DNA from: Propionimicrobium lymphophilum DSM 4903
Lineage (GTDB): Bacteria > Actinomycetota > Actinomycetes > Propionibacteriales > Propionibacteriaceae
Assembly (NCBI RefSeq): GCF_000423485.1
Contig: NZ_KE384026.1
Span: 357,583-421,582 of the forward strand
DNA: 64,000 nucleotides
Direction: 5' to 3'
A program made the translations under genes and the position numbers. Below the pieces are notes generated by a model, which did not search any database, was not told the origin of the DNA, and saw only the letters and a list, made by a program, of their open reading frames with translations. Shown here piece by piece: positions 47,493 to 56,163 of the stretch. The number at the start of each line of letters is the position of its first letter. The stretch's first letter is position 1.

Positions 47493-48514
47493 GCCGGAAA
47501 TATGCCGGCCGCAATATTCGCGATTTAGACGTCGACGACTTCAACTTTGGTAGGCCAAAAAAACGTAGCAGGCCCAGGACAAAGGTCAGGCCAGATTACT
47601 CTGATGCAGAGATAGGCAGGGTCATCACGATCGATCGCGGTCGTTACCAGTGCGTGATGGAATCCACCGGGAACCTGGTCATTGCCACTAAGGCAAGGCA
47701 GCTAGGCCGTAAGGGAGTAATCGTTGGAGACAAGGCTCGGGTTGTTGGCGATACTTCTGGGAAAGTTGGTACGCTCGCCCGAATCGTCGAGATCGTCCCA
47801 AGACAAACAGTATTACGCAGGACAGCAGATGACGATAGCCCCCTGGAACGGCCAATCGTCGCCAACGCCGACCAGCTACTGATCGTTACCGCGCTGGCGG
47901 ATCCCCCGCCACGAGAGGGAATGATTGATCGAATTCTGGTTTCCGCTTACGACGCTGGAATGAAGCCGATACTGTGTCTGACCAAGGCGGATCTAGCCAG
48001 CCCACAGCATCTGATTGATACTTACGCTCCCCTAGACCTGACTATCTTCGTAGTTGGGCCGGATGTGGAAATCGACGAACTTCTCGAAGCGCTTGCCGGT
48101 CACGTAACTGTATTCATTGGCCATTCAGGCGTAGGAAAATCGACCCTAATAAATCGGATTGTGCCAAACGCTAATCGTCAGACTGGAAGCGTTAATGAGA
48201 ACACAGGTCGTGGCAGGCACACCTCCACTTCTGCACAAGCGCTCAGGCTTCCCGATTCGGAAGGTTGGGTAATAGACACCCCTGGGGTACGTAGTTTCGG
48301 GTTATCCCACGTTACCCCCGAATCAGTCCTGGCCGCATTCAGCGGACTAGCCGAATACTTGGATCTTTGCCCTCGTGGCTGTACACACGAAACAGGCGAA
48401 AGCGAGTGCGGACTAGACAAAGCGCTACAGGACGAGGCCATAGACGAAAATAGGCTCGTATCATTACGCAGGATCCTCGAGGCGTTGCAGGCAAATGACG
48501 TTCCGGGCAGCTAG
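47489..48514 (+). CDS. rsgA: small ribosomal subunit biogenesis GTPase RsgA
   Basis: Circularly permuted GTPase that checks 30S maturation; 341 residues. An OB fold (VITIDRGRYQCVMESTG) precedes permuted motifs: G4 LTKADL before G1 GHSGVGKSTLINRIVP and G3 DTPGVRSFGL. The C-terminal zinc motif is CPRGCTHETGESECGL. Coupled to aroA by ATGA overlap. Confidence 0.96.
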   Translation: MSRKYAGRNIRDLDVDDFNFGRPKKRSRPRTKVRPDYSDAEIGRVITIDRGRYQCVMESTGNLVIATKARQLGRKGVIVGDKARVVGDTSGKVGTLARIVEIVPRQTVLRRTADDDSPLERPIVANADQLLIVTALADPPPREGMIDRILVSAYDAGMKPILCLTKADLASPQHLIDTYAPLDLTIFVVGPDVEIDELLEALAGHVTVFIGHSGVGKSTLINRIVPNANRQTGSVNENTGRGRHTSTSAQALRLPDSEGWVIDTPGVRSFGLSHVTPESVLAAFSGLAEYLDLCPRGCTHETGESECGLDKALQDEAIDENRLVSLRRILEALQANDVPGS

Positions 48515-48523
48515 CCTGGATTC

Positions 48524-49312
48524 GTGGCTGACTACACTGAAGATATTCGCCTCGCTCATCTGCTTGCAGATAGCGCTGATGCGATCACCGAAGAACGCTT
48601 CCGCGCCCAAGATCTCAAAATCGAGACGAAGCCGGATCACACAGAAGTTACCGATGCTGACCGTAGCGTCGAAAAAACAATACGTTCGATGATTTCGAGC
48701 ACCCGTCCAAGAGATGCAGTGCACGGAGAAGAATTCGAAGATACCGGCTACGGGCCTCGGCGTTGGATCATAGATCCTATTGATGGAACGGCCAACTTCG
48801 TTCGAGGCGTACCCGTCTGGGCTACGCTGATTGGTCTCGAAGTCGAAGGAGAAATGAAGGTTGGTCTGGTTTCCGCACCAATGCTAGGAAAACGCTGGTG
48901 GGCCGGCGAGGGCCTAGGCGCGTGGACCGGCCGTTCGCTGATGAAGGCCGAAAGAATACACGTTTCCGGCATTTCTAGCTTGTCGGATGCGTTTGTTTCT
49001 TACTCCTCACTGCACGGGTGGATCTCATCCGGCCGCGGCCAAGGATTTGTAGACGTGCTAAGGGACGCAGGCAGGACCCGCGCTTTCGGAGACTTCTGGA
49101 GCTACATGCTTGTCGCCGAAGGCGTCGTGGACATCGCCTGTGAGCCAGAACTTTCCCTGCACGATATGGCGGCACTAGACGTAATTGTCCGTGAGGCTGG
49201 AGGCAGGTTCACCAGCATCGACGGTGAAGATGGTCCGTTTGGCCCGGGGGCACTTGCTACGAACGGGATGCTTCACCGAGAGATGCTGGATCGTCTGCGT
49301 CCAACTAGCTAA
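48524..49312 (+). CDS. hisN: histidinol-phosphatase of the inositol monophosphatase family
   Basis: A 262-residue Mg-dependent phosphatase. Metal motifs are HGEEFED and WIIDPIDGTANFVRGVP, with the third Asp in SLHDMAALDVIVREAGG. This type carries out histidinol phosphate removal in actinobacteria. GTG start at 48524, 9 nt after rsgA. It converges on serA with an 8-nt overlap. Confidence 0.88.
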   Translation: MADYTEDIRLAHLLADSADAITEERFRAQDLKIETKPDHTEVTDADRSVEKTIRSMISSTRPRDAVHGEEFEDTGYGPRRWIIDPIDGTANFVRGVPVWATLIGLEVEGEMKVGLVSAPMLGKRWWAGEGLGAWTGRSLMKAERIHVSGISSLSDAFVSYSSLHGWISSGRGQGFVDVLRDAGRTRAFGDFWSYMLVAEGVVDIACEPELSLHDMAALDVIVREAGGRFTSIDGEDGPFGPGALATNGMLHREMLDRLRPTS

Positions 49313-50498
49313 CTTCCCTAACCCTGATGGTGTGAGGAACCTGGGCTAATTCTTCGGTTAGCCCAGGAGTGCTGGCTGTAATGTCCATCACTACGAATCC
49401 GACCTCGCCGATGGTCGATAGCGCCTGGTAAGCAATGTTAGCGTTGTGGTTGCTGAGGATCGAGTTAAGATCCGCCATAACGCCCGGCACGTTGTGGTGG
49501 ATGTGCAGAATCCGGTGGCCAGAAATGGGCTGAACCTGAACCTCAGGCATATTAACGCTCATGGAGGTGTTACCCGTCCTGACGTAGTCGATTAGCTTTC
49601 CGGAAACGTAGCCACCAATATCAGACTGTGCTTCGCGAGTAGATCCACCAACGTGCGGTGTCAAAATCACATTTGGAATGCCCTGAAGCGGGTTAGTGAA
49701 TGGGTCTCCGCTCTTCTTGGGCTCGTTGTGGTAGACGTCGACAGCTGCGCCTGCGATATGTCCTGAGCGCAGGTTCTCGGCTAGAGCTTCCTCGTCTACG
49801 ACGAATCCTCGCGAGAGGTTGAGGAATAGCGAACGCTCCGGCATTAGGGCGAATTCTTTTTCACCGAAAATGTCGTGGTTCTCGTTTCGACCATCGACGT
49901 GGATAGAGACGGTCTCGCTGATGCTGAGCAGTTCTTCTAGGCTATCGCAGCGGTGAGCGTTTCCTAGGGCGAGTTTGTCGGCTACATCGTAGAAGTTGAC
50001 GTTCATACCGAAAGACTCAGCCAGGATAGATAGTTGCGAACCAATATTTCCGTAGCCGATGATGCCGAGCGTGCGGCCACGAACCTCATGGCTGCCGTCG
50101 GCGGACTTCTGCCAGACACCGTTGTGCATCTGTTGGCTCTTGTCGAAGAGCCTGCGGGCCATAACTACGATTTCACCCATCGCGAGTTCGACGACAGAGC
50201 GAGTGTTGGAATATGGAGCGTTGAAGCATACGATTCCACGCTTGGCGGCCGCGTCCAAAGCAATCTGGTTAGTGCCAATGCTGAAGGCTCCGATGGCCAC
50301 CAGTTGCTCTGGCATCTGCTCGATGACATCTGTCGTCAGGTTAGTCCTGGATCGAACACCGACGACATTCACATCCTGAAGAGCCTGAATTAATTCGTCA
50401 CCTTCTAAGGCGCCTTTGCGGTAGTCGACTTCAAATCCGGCGGCTTCGAAAGCGTCAACTGCGGTTTTATCGATGTTCTCTAAAAGTAAAGCCTTCAT
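49305..50498 (-). CDS. serA: D-3-phosphoglycerate dehydrogenase
   Basis: First step of serine synthesis; 397 residues, the shorter type with one C-terminal ACT domain. The NAD-binding motif is LGIIGYGNIGSQLSILAE. Catalytic Arg (SIHVDGRNE region), Glu and His (ILTPHVGGSTREAQ) are present. The ACT domain begins near HRILHIHHNVPGVMADL and is the site of serine feedback in E. coli SerA. It is not the long mycobacterial type. Confidence 0.95.
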   Translation of the reverse strand: MKALLLENIDKTAVDAFEAAGFEVDYRKGALEGDELIQALQDVNVVGVRSRTNLTTDVIEQMPEQLVAIGAFSIGTNQIALDAAAKRGIVCFNAPYSNTRSVVELAMGEIVVMARRLFDKSQQMHNGVWQKSADGSHEVRGRTLGIIGYGNIGSQLSILAESFGMNVNFYDVADKLALGNAHRCDSLEELLSISETVSIHVDGRNENHDIFGEKEFALMPERSLFLNLSRGFVVDEEALAENLRSGHIAGAAVDVYHNEPKKSGDPFTNPLQGIPNVILTPHVGGSTREAQSDIGGYVSGKLIDYVRTGNTSMSVNMPEVQVQPISGHRILHIHHNVPGVMADLNSILSNHNANIAYQALSTIGEVGFVVMDITASTPGLTEELAQVPHTIRVREVS

Positions 50499-50531
50499 GA
50501 CATGAGATTCTAGTAAGAAAACTCTCAGTCG

Positions 50532-51311
50532 CTAATCGACTCTCAAACGTGGGATAGCTGAGAGCAAATTCTTCGTGTATTCTGCCTCCGGCTCGTAAAG
50601 GACTTTCGAGGTATCGCCTGACTCTACGATCTTGCCGTTTCGCATTACTATGACCCTGTCGCAAAGGTATCTGACAACCGCTAAGTCGTGGCTGACGAAT
50701 AGCAGTGTAAGGTTCTCCTGGTCAGCAATGCGGTTCAAAAGGTTAAGCACTTGAGCCCGCACGGAAACGTCCAGCGCTGAAACCGCCTCGTCAGCGATAA
50801 GGACGTCCGGATGTGATGCCAGCGCTCGTGCTATAGCTATTCGTTGGCGCTGTCCACCGCTAAATTCGTGTGGGTATTTGTCTGCATCTGCTGGATCGAG
50901 CTCTACTTGTTCTAGCACTTGTGCACAGCGCGCATCAGGATCATCGGTGATTCCCAGCCTCCCCTTAACCCACGGGGACCTAAGTGCCTCTGTGACGATT
51001 TTGCGAATTTTCATTCGCGGATCAAGCGAGCTGCGCGGATCCTGGAATACGACTTGGACTCTTGCCCGCATCGGAGCCAGCTCGCGCTCTTTTTTGCCGG
51101 TTATCCTTTCATCATCAAGAAAGATTTCGCCGGAAGTGGGTTTGCTTAGTCCCGCGAGCATTCTGATCAGTGTGGATTTGCCGGAACCTGATTCCCCTAC
51201 TATTCCAAGGCGTTCGCCAGCAGCGATATCTAAGCTAACGTCGTCGACAGCGGTAACTTCATTCTTGCCGTGCTTGTAAATTTTTCGCAGGCCACGAGCC
51301 CTATAGATCAT
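50532..51311 (-). CDS. oligopeptide ABC transporter ATPase (OppF/DppF type)
   Basis: A 259-residue ATP-binding subunit. Walker A is GESGSGKSTLIRMLAG, signature HEFSGGQRQRIAIARAL and Walker B DVLIADEAVSALD. ATG 51311 follows GGAGCGG and overlaps the end of the other ATPase gene by 11 nt. Last gene of the transporter operon. Confidence 0.9.
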   Translation of the reverse strand: MIYRARGLRKIYKHGKNEVTAVDDVSLDIAAGERLGIVGESGSGKSTLIRMLAGLSKPTSGEIFLDDERITGKKERELAPMRARVQVVFQDPRSSLDPRMKIRKIVTEALRSPWVKGRLGITDDPDARCAQVLEQVELDPADADKYPHEFSGGQRQRIAIARALASHPDVLIADEAVSALDVSVRAQVLNLLNRIADQENLTLLFVSHDLAVVRYLCDRVIVMRNGKIVESGDTSKVLYEPEAEYTKNLLSAIPRLRVD

Positions 51312-52137
51312 TTCCGCTCCAAAAATCATCCAGAACTCTTAATGGCTGTCCAGGATTGGCGCTAACAAAGTTAGCGGCGGCCAGCAGCCCCTTTGTGTAA
51401 GGGTGCTGAGGATCATTCAAGATTTTTGTCCTTCGTCCGCTTTCCACGATTTCACCCTTGTACATGACCATGAGGTATTCGCAGATCTGCGAGACTACCG
51501 CCAAATCGTGGCTGATGAACAAGCATGCGGCGTTTACCTTAGCAAGTTCTTTATCTAGCAATTTTAAGACTTTATCCTGCACGGTCACATCCAGCGCAGT
51601 GGTGGGTTCGTCACAGATAAGAAGCGAAGGAGCATTAATTAACGCCATTGCGATTAGGACTCGCTGCCGCTGCCCACCGGAAAGCTGATGCGGGTAGCTC
51701 TTAGCGATTCTCTGTGGGTCGGGAAGTCCGGCCTGCTCCAGCATCTGACAAACACGATCAGATGATTTACCTTGTCGCTCAGAGTGGAGCAAAAGAGCCT
51801 CTGCCACCTGCCGCCCAACCTGCATAGTGGGGTCTAGCGCGGTCATGGGCTCCTGGAAAATCATGCCGATTTTGCTGCCCCTGATCGAAGACATCTGCGC
51901 ATCATTTCGATTCGAGAGCTCTACGTCAGCTAGTTTTATGGAGCCCTCGATTGTTGCGTTAGGAGGCAGCAGCTTCATCAAGGCAAGGGCTGTGACGGAC
52001 TTTCCGGATCCTGACTCTCCAATTAGGCCGACTCGCTGACCAGGCCTAATTTCTAAATCGATACCTCGAACCGCTTCTTTGCCTTTGAAGCTAACTCGAA
52101 GATTCCTGACTTCTAATAAGTTCTTGCTTACCATCAC
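51301..52137 (-). CDS. oligopeptide ABC transporter ATPase (OppD/DppD type)
   Basis: A 278-residue ATP-binding subunit pairing with the OppF type. Walker A GESGSGKSVTALALM, signature HQLSGGQRQRVLIAMAL, Walker B LLICDEPTTALDVT, with a C-terminal segment around DPQHPYTKGLLAA typical of peptide/nickel importers. Overlaps the permease gene by 4 nt. Confidence 0.92.
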   Translation of the reverse strand: MMVSKNLLEVRNLRVSFKGKEAVRGIDLEIRPGQRVGLIGESGSGKSVTALALMKLLPPNATIEGSIKLADVELSNRNDAQMSSIRGSKIGMIFQEPMTALDPTMQVGRQVAEALLLHSERQGKSSDRVCQMLEQAGLPDPQRIAKSYPHQLSGGQRQRVLIAMALINAPSLLICDEPTTALDVTVQDKVLKLLDKELAKVNAACLFISHDLAVVSQICEYLMVMYKGEIVESGRRTKILNDPQHPYTKGLLAAANFVSANPGQPLRVLDDFWSGNDL

Positions 52138-52949
52138 TGTCCCTGCTCCCGAAGACGAGGGTCGAGAATCTCACGCAGGCCGTCTCCAAGCAGGTTAAAG
52201 CCGAGAACTGTAATTGCGATAAATATCGCGGGCCATAGCGCAAGGTTTGGTTCAACCAGGATGGACTTCTGCGCATCAAATAGCATCAGGCCCCATGTCG
52301 GGTGGTCTGGGGACGCGCCCAAGCCCAGATAACTCAAAGCTGCCTCAGCAAGAATCGCCAGTGCGAAGCTGACGGACCCCTGAACCATAATCGTAGGAGC
52401 AACGTTGGGCAGAACGTGTGTAAAGATCGAGACGTACCTAGGCGTTCCGCAGGCCCTAGAAGCAACCATGTAGTCCTGGTTAAGCACTTGGAGAGTCGAT
52501 GCGCGAGAAACCCTAGCGAAAGCAGGAATCGACGCTACGCCAATCGCCACCATTGCCGTCCAGGTTGAGCCAGATCCTCTCGCGGCTGCAAGCAAAATCG
52601 CCAAGAGTATCGCAGGAAAGGCGTACATGATGTCCGCAACTCGCATGACAAATCGTTCGAATAGACCGCCTTTAACAGCAGCGATCATACCCATCGGAAC
52701 TCCGATTATGGCGCCAATTCCTACAGAGACGATTCCGACCAGCAGGCATATGCCTGCGCCAGACAAGATCCTGGAGAAGATGTCTCGACCAAAGTCGTCG
52801 GTTCCGAACAGGTGCTGAGCGCTCGGAAGCTGCAATCGGTCTGTCGAGACCTGGGTAGGATCAAACGGCATCCAGAAAAACGAGATTATGCCGAGCAAAA
52901 TCACGATGCCTACCAATACAGCGCCGATATATAAGTTTGCCCTTTTCAC
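52134..52949 (-). CDS. oligopeptide ABC transporter permease (OppC/DppC type)
   Basis: A 271-residue membrane protein with six predicted helices. LFGTDDFGRDIFSRIL at about 48-63 is the family hallmark, and the EAA loop is in SRASTLQVLNQDYMVASRACG. It overlaps neighbours on both sides by 4 nt. Confidence 0.93.
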   Translation of the reverse strand: MKRANLYIGAVLVGIVILLGIISFFWMPFDPTQVSTDRLQLPSAQHLFGTDDFGRDIFSRILSGAGICLLVGIVSVGIGAIIGVPMGMIAAVKGGLFERFVMRVADIMYAFPAILLAILLAAARGSGSTWTAMVAIGVASIPAFARVSRASTLQVLNQDYMVASRACGTPRYVSIFTHVLPNVAPTIMVQGSVSFALAILAEAALSYLGLGASPDHPTWGLMLFDAQKSILVEPNLALWPAIFIAITVLGFNLLGDGLREILDPRLREQGQ

Positions 52950-53941
52950 CGCTCTACCCCCTCGGCTGCTTTTAGTCGGGGATCTAGCAGGTGGTAGATG
53001 ATGTCGACCACCGTGTTAATAATTAGAACCAGCGCAACGAGGATCATCACGACAGATTGCACAACAGGCAGGTCTCTCTGCCCCACGGCAGCGATCAGAT
53101 AGCTACCGAGTCCCGGAAGGCTGAAAACTCGTTCCACAACGATCGAGCCAACAAGCAGGCTAGCTAGCTGGAGCCCTAGCACTGTGATCACCTGAAGACT
53201 GGCATTTCGGATGCCATGCCGGATGATGGCCGGGCGAAACCTCCATCCGACAGCGCGTGCCGTCCGAAAGTAGTCCTGATTGAGTACCTCAACGAATGCC
53301 GATCGAGTGTATCTAGTGAGAATTGCCCCCTGAACCATAGCCAAGGATGCGACCGGCAGAACGAGATTCCTCGCCCACATAAGCGGGTTCGTTCTGAACT
53401 CTATGTACCCGTTTGCTGGCAGCCAGCCGAGCCATACCGCAAACACGATGACGAGCAACAGACCGGCAAGGAAAGCTGGCACTGCCATTCCGAGCTGGCT
53501 GAGTATTGAAACCGCAACACCAGTGGCCTTGTTTCTTCTCGCCGCGGCATACGCCCCTAACGGCAGCGAAATGCCAACAGCAAAAAGCATTCCTAGAATG
53601 ACGAGGCTGAAAGTCACGCCCAGCCTTCTGCCGAGCTGCATGGAAATAGGTTGGCTAGTGAAGATCGAAGACCCCAAATCGCCTTGGAGTAGGCCTCCTA
53701 CCCATGCCAGATAACGTGCCGGCCAAGGCTGATCTAGATTCATCGTCTCACGCAAGGCTGCAACGGAAGTTGGATCAGCGTTTTGGCCGAGGATGACTCC
53801 CGCGACGTCACCCGGGAGCAGGTTGACAAGTAAAAAGACAACTAAAGATGCCGCTACCAGGCTGACGAACAAAGAAAGGATTTTTATTCCTAGCAGCCTG
53901 AGCCTAGAGCCCCAGGTGGCTTTCGCGGTTTGCGCAGACAT
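52946..53941 (-). CDS. oligopeptide ABC transporter permease (OppB/DppB type)
   Basis: A 331-residue membrane protein with six helices and the family motifs LDQPWPARYLAWVGGLLQGDLG and FVEVLNQDYFRTARAVGW (EAA loop). It is longer than usual at the N-terminus by about 15 hydrophilic residues. Confidence 0.93.
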   Translation of the reverse strand: MSAQTAKATWGSRLRLLGIKILSLFVSLVAASLVVFLLVNLLPGDVAGVILGQNADPTSVAALRETMNLDQPWPARYLAWVGGLLQGDLGSSIFTSQPISMQLGRRLGVTFSLVILGMLFAVGISLPLGAYAAARRNKATGVAVSILSQLGMAVPAFLAGLLLVIVFAVWLGWLPANGYIEFRTNPLMWARNLVLPVASLAMVQGAILTRYTRSAFVEVLNQDYFRTARAVGWRFRPAIIRHGIRNASLQVITVLGLQLASLLVGSIVVERVFSLPGLGSYLIAAVGQRDLPVVQSVVMILVALVLIINTVVDIIYHLLDPRLKAAEGVER

Positions 53942-53944
53942 GAG

Positions 53945-55447
53945 TTACTCGTTGATCGCCACGTTCGTCAGATCGAAGCTGAGATTAGTTGCGTTTGAGC
54001 TGATCCCAACAATTTCCGGCTTGGTGACGACCAAGTTGGGCAGCAGCCAAAGGAAATCGGCGCCAGCTTGGTCGGAAATTATCCTTGCGGCCTTCTTCAA
54101 AAGTTCAATCTGCTCTGGCTCTGGAGACTGATCGGCCTGTGCCATGACTTGACGTAGTTCTTCGTTATCGAAGTGCCAGTAGTAGTCGGGGGTCGCGAAA
54201 CGCACGATATCTCGCGGTTCCACGTGCGAAACGATGGTCAGATCGTAGTTCGACTTGACCATAACCTCATCGATCCAGCGCGCTGGAAACTCTAGCTGTT
54301 CGATGTTCAGCGTGATACCGACCTGGGAAAGAACGCTGGAGATGTAAGCGGCAGAGTCAGTGGCATACGGCAGTGTCGGTACGCGCATGGTAAGAGTCAA
54401 GCCGTCACCGTATCCAGCTTCGGCCAGAAGTTCTTTAGCCTTTTCTGGGTTGTAAGGATAAGCATCGGAAAGATCCTCGAACCAAGGCTCGAACGGTGGA
54501 ACCATGGAACCGATCAGCGTTCCTTTTCCTGCCCAAACCGCGTCCAGTAGAGCCTGCCTGTCAATGGCGTAGTTGATTGCCTGACGGACTCTAAGGTCTT
54601 TGAGCGGCTCACGCTGCTGGTTCATTCCAAGAACAACCTCGCCATTGGTGTAGCCCTCTAGCACCTTGTACTGGTCGTTGTTTTCGAACTGTCCGAGAGC
54701 CTGCGGAGCAGTTACATTGCGGATGATGTCGATGCTGCCTGATGCCATCGCATTGTTCATAGCATTCGGGTCGGCAAAATATTTGAAGTTGACGCCGGCA
54801 ACACGAGCTGGGGTACCCCAATATCCAGGATCACGGATGAGCCTGATTTCTTCGCCCTGCAGCCAAGTATCAAGTTTGTAGGGCCCAGATCCGACCGGCT
54901 GTGTTGCCAAGTCGCCAGAGTCAAGCGTCGCAGGGTCATAAATCACGCCGGCGGGGCCAGCCATGCTGTATAGCCAGAAGTTGCTTGGACGCTTCAACTT
55001 GAACTCAACAGTGTCTGAGTCTTTAGCCTCGACAGAATCGACTACTGCCATCTCTTTCTTACGTGTTTTAGAAGTATTCTCGTCGTTGATTATGTAGTTG
55101 ATCGACTTCACTACCGCTTCAGCGTTAACTGGAGCGCCGCTAGAGAACTTTGCCCCGGGGCGTAGCGTGAAGGTGTAAGTCTTGCGATCGCTAGAGATCT
55201 GGTAGTCGCTTGCTAAGAGCTTCTGTAGTTGTCCCTGATCATCTGTACGTACGAGGGTTTGGTAAACGTTATATAGGAGCACCTCAGAGATAGCGGCAGC
55301 ATCATTTGCCGATAAGTCCAACGTGCTTGGTGTGGTATGGGTGCCGACTATAAGAACCCTGTCTTGTGGGGCAACGTTGGAATTAGAGCCACACCCACTT
55401 AAGACTAGGAGCAATGCGACCAGGCACACCAAAGCTTTGCGAAACAT
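53945..55447 (-). CDS. oligopeptide-binding lipoprotein
   Basis: A 500-residue extracytoplasmic solute-binding protein, family 5. A lipoprotein signal (FRKALVCLVALLLVLSGC) has the lipobox LSGC. The domain signature is LVRTDDQGQLQKLLASDYQI, with YTFTLRPGAKFSSGAPVNAE. It binds peptides for the permease genes downstream. I prefer ATG 55447, which follows TTGGAGG closely; ATG 55465 adds six residues. First gene of the operon, with a promoter and palindrome upstream. Confidence 0.93.
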   Translation of the reverse strand: MFRKALVCLVALLLVLSGCGSNSNVAPQDRVLIVGTHTTPSTLDLSANDAAAISEVLLYNVYQTLVRTDDQGQLQKLLASDYQISSDRKTYTFTLRPGAKFSSGAPVNAEAVVKSINYIINDENTSKTRKKEMAVVDSVEAKDSDTVEFKLKRPSNFWLYSMAGPAGVIYDPATLDSGDLATQPVGSGPYKLDTWLQGEEIRLIRDPGYWGTPARVAGVNFKYFADPNAMNNAMASGSIDIIRNVTAPQALGQFENNDQYKVLEGYTNGEVVLGMNQQREPLKDLRVRQAINYAIDRQALLDAVWAGKGTLIGSMVPPFEPWFEDLSDAYPYNPEKAKELLAEAGYGDGLTLTMRVPTLPYATDSAAYISSVLSQVGITLNIEQLEFPARWIDEVMVKSNYDLTIVSHVEPRDIVRFATPDYYWHFDNEELRQVMAQADQSPEPEQIELLKKAARIISDQAGADFLWLLPNLVVTKPEIVGISSNATNLSFDLTNVAINE

Positions 55448-55515
55448 GATCCTCCAAACGCTCATCGCGTATTACACCGACCACCAGGTGATTGTAGTCT
55501 TGGGATAGTTTAGCG

Positions 55516-55530
55516 CCTAACAACGTTAGG
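55516..55530. promoter_or_regulatory. 15-bp palindrome at the transporter promoter, putative operator
   Basis: CCTAACAACGTTAGG has 6-bp arms around a 3-nt centre. It lies directly downstream of the -10 of the peptide transporter promoter, in the start-site region, which is where a repressor would block transcription. Confidence 0.5.
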
Positions 55531-55559
55531 TTATACAGAGAATTCTCACTGCGTCTCAA
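55530..55559 (-). promoter_or_regulatory. promoter of the oligopeptide transporter operon
   Basis: Minus-strand TTGAGA (55554-55559), 18-nt spacer, TATAAC (55530-55535). It is back to back with the tRNA-fMet promoter. Confidence 0.6.
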
Positions 55560-55560
55560 T

Positions 55561-55588
55561 TTTGCATTTTATAAAACATGCCTTATAG
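55561..55588 (+). promoter_or_regulatory. promoter of tRNA-fMet
   Basis: TTGCAT (55561-55566), 16-nt spacer, TATAGT (55583-55588); the tRNA begins 11 nt later. Confidence 0.65.
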
Positions 55589-55599
55589 TTGATCAGACG

Positions 55600-55674
55600 C
55601 CGCGGGGTGGAGCAGTTCGGTAGCTCGCCGGGCTCATAACCCGGAGGTCGCAGGTTCAAATCCTGCCCCCGCTA
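55600..55674 (+). tRNA. initiator tRNA-fMet (anticodon CAT)
   Basis: Full cloverleaf with CAT at 55635-55637. It has initiator traits: an unpaired first acceptor position (C against T) and three G-C pairs at the base of the anticodon stem (GGG/CCC). CCA is not encoded. Confidence 0.97.
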
Positions 55675-55682
55675 CGAAGGGA

Positions 55683-55713
55683 ATTGGGATCTGCAAAGCA
55701 GGTCCCAATTTTT
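55683..55713 (+). terminator. intrinsic terminator of tRNA-fMet
   Basis: ATTGGGA and TCCCAAT form the stem, with an inner CTGC/GCAG pairing, followed by TTTTT. Confidence 0.8.
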
Positions 55714-55824
55714 ATGCTCTTCGACAGATTTACCTAACCACATATAAAGCGCTTCCCTGACACGGAAGAGGTAAAAATCTGAATTGCCGTACAAGCCAGA
55801 AGGCCTAACTAAGCAGACCGCAAG

Positions 55825-56116
55825 GATAATAATCAGTTCTTAATCCCCTTGTTAGACTTGTTGAACTGTTCGGCCATCAAGTCGATATGCTGGGAATCAG
55901 TTCTTAATCCCCTTGTTAGACTTGTGCTTATTTGTATGCATGAAAGATACATGCTGGGAATCAGTTCTTAATCCCCTTGTTAGACTTGCCTGACTATAGG
56001 TGGCATACACAATCTGGCTGGAAATCAGTTCTTAATCCCCTTGTTAGACTTGCCATCCTTTTAGCCAAGTTGAATCTGAAGCTGGGAATCAGTTCTTAAT
56101 CCCCTTGTTAGACTTG
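55825..56116 (+). CRISPR. type II-C CRISPR array, 5 repeats and 4 spacers
   Basis: Repeats of 36 nt at 55825, 55889, 55953, 56017 and 56081 are separated by four 28-nt spacers (55861, 55925, 55989, 56053), a strict 64-nt period. The repeat starts GCTGGGAATCAGTTCT and ends TTGTTAGACTTG. Repeat 4 has one change (G to A at position 6) and repeat 1 has lost its first six bases to GATAAT. The crRNA strand is plus, judged by pairing of the repeat's 5' half with the tracrRNA at 60872 and by likeness to the Corynebacterium diphtheriae Cas9 guide. Each repeat holds an extended -10 (TGTTAGACT) at its end. Confidence 0.97.
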
Positions 56117-56130
56117 AGCAAGGGGATTAA
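56096..56130 (+). repeat. inverted partial copy of the repeat abutting the last CRISPR repeat
   Basis: TTAATCCCCTTG inside repeat 5 (56096-56107) pairs perfectly with CAAGGGGATTAA at 56119-56130 just outside the array. The outside copy continues TTCCC, as the reverse complement of the repeat would if seven bases (GAACTGA) were missing. Confidence 0.75.
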
Positions 56131-56131
56131 T

Positions 56132-56155
56132 TCCCTTGCCAGGGACAATTTTTTT
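56132..56155 (+). terminator. terminator at the right end of the CRISPR array
   Basis: TCCCT and AGGGA form a 5-bp stem with loop TGCC, followed by CAA and seven T. Together with the hairpin just before it, this should stop crRNA transcription before cas2. Confidence 0.65.
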
Positions 56156-56163
56156 GCTTCTTT

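Noticed and set aside
56119-56136. Inverted repeat copy at the array end as the true tracrRNA anti-repeat
   Set aside because: It lacks the GAACTGA part needed for the conserved lower stem and is not followed by a nexus hairpin; the candidate at 60872 fits far better.
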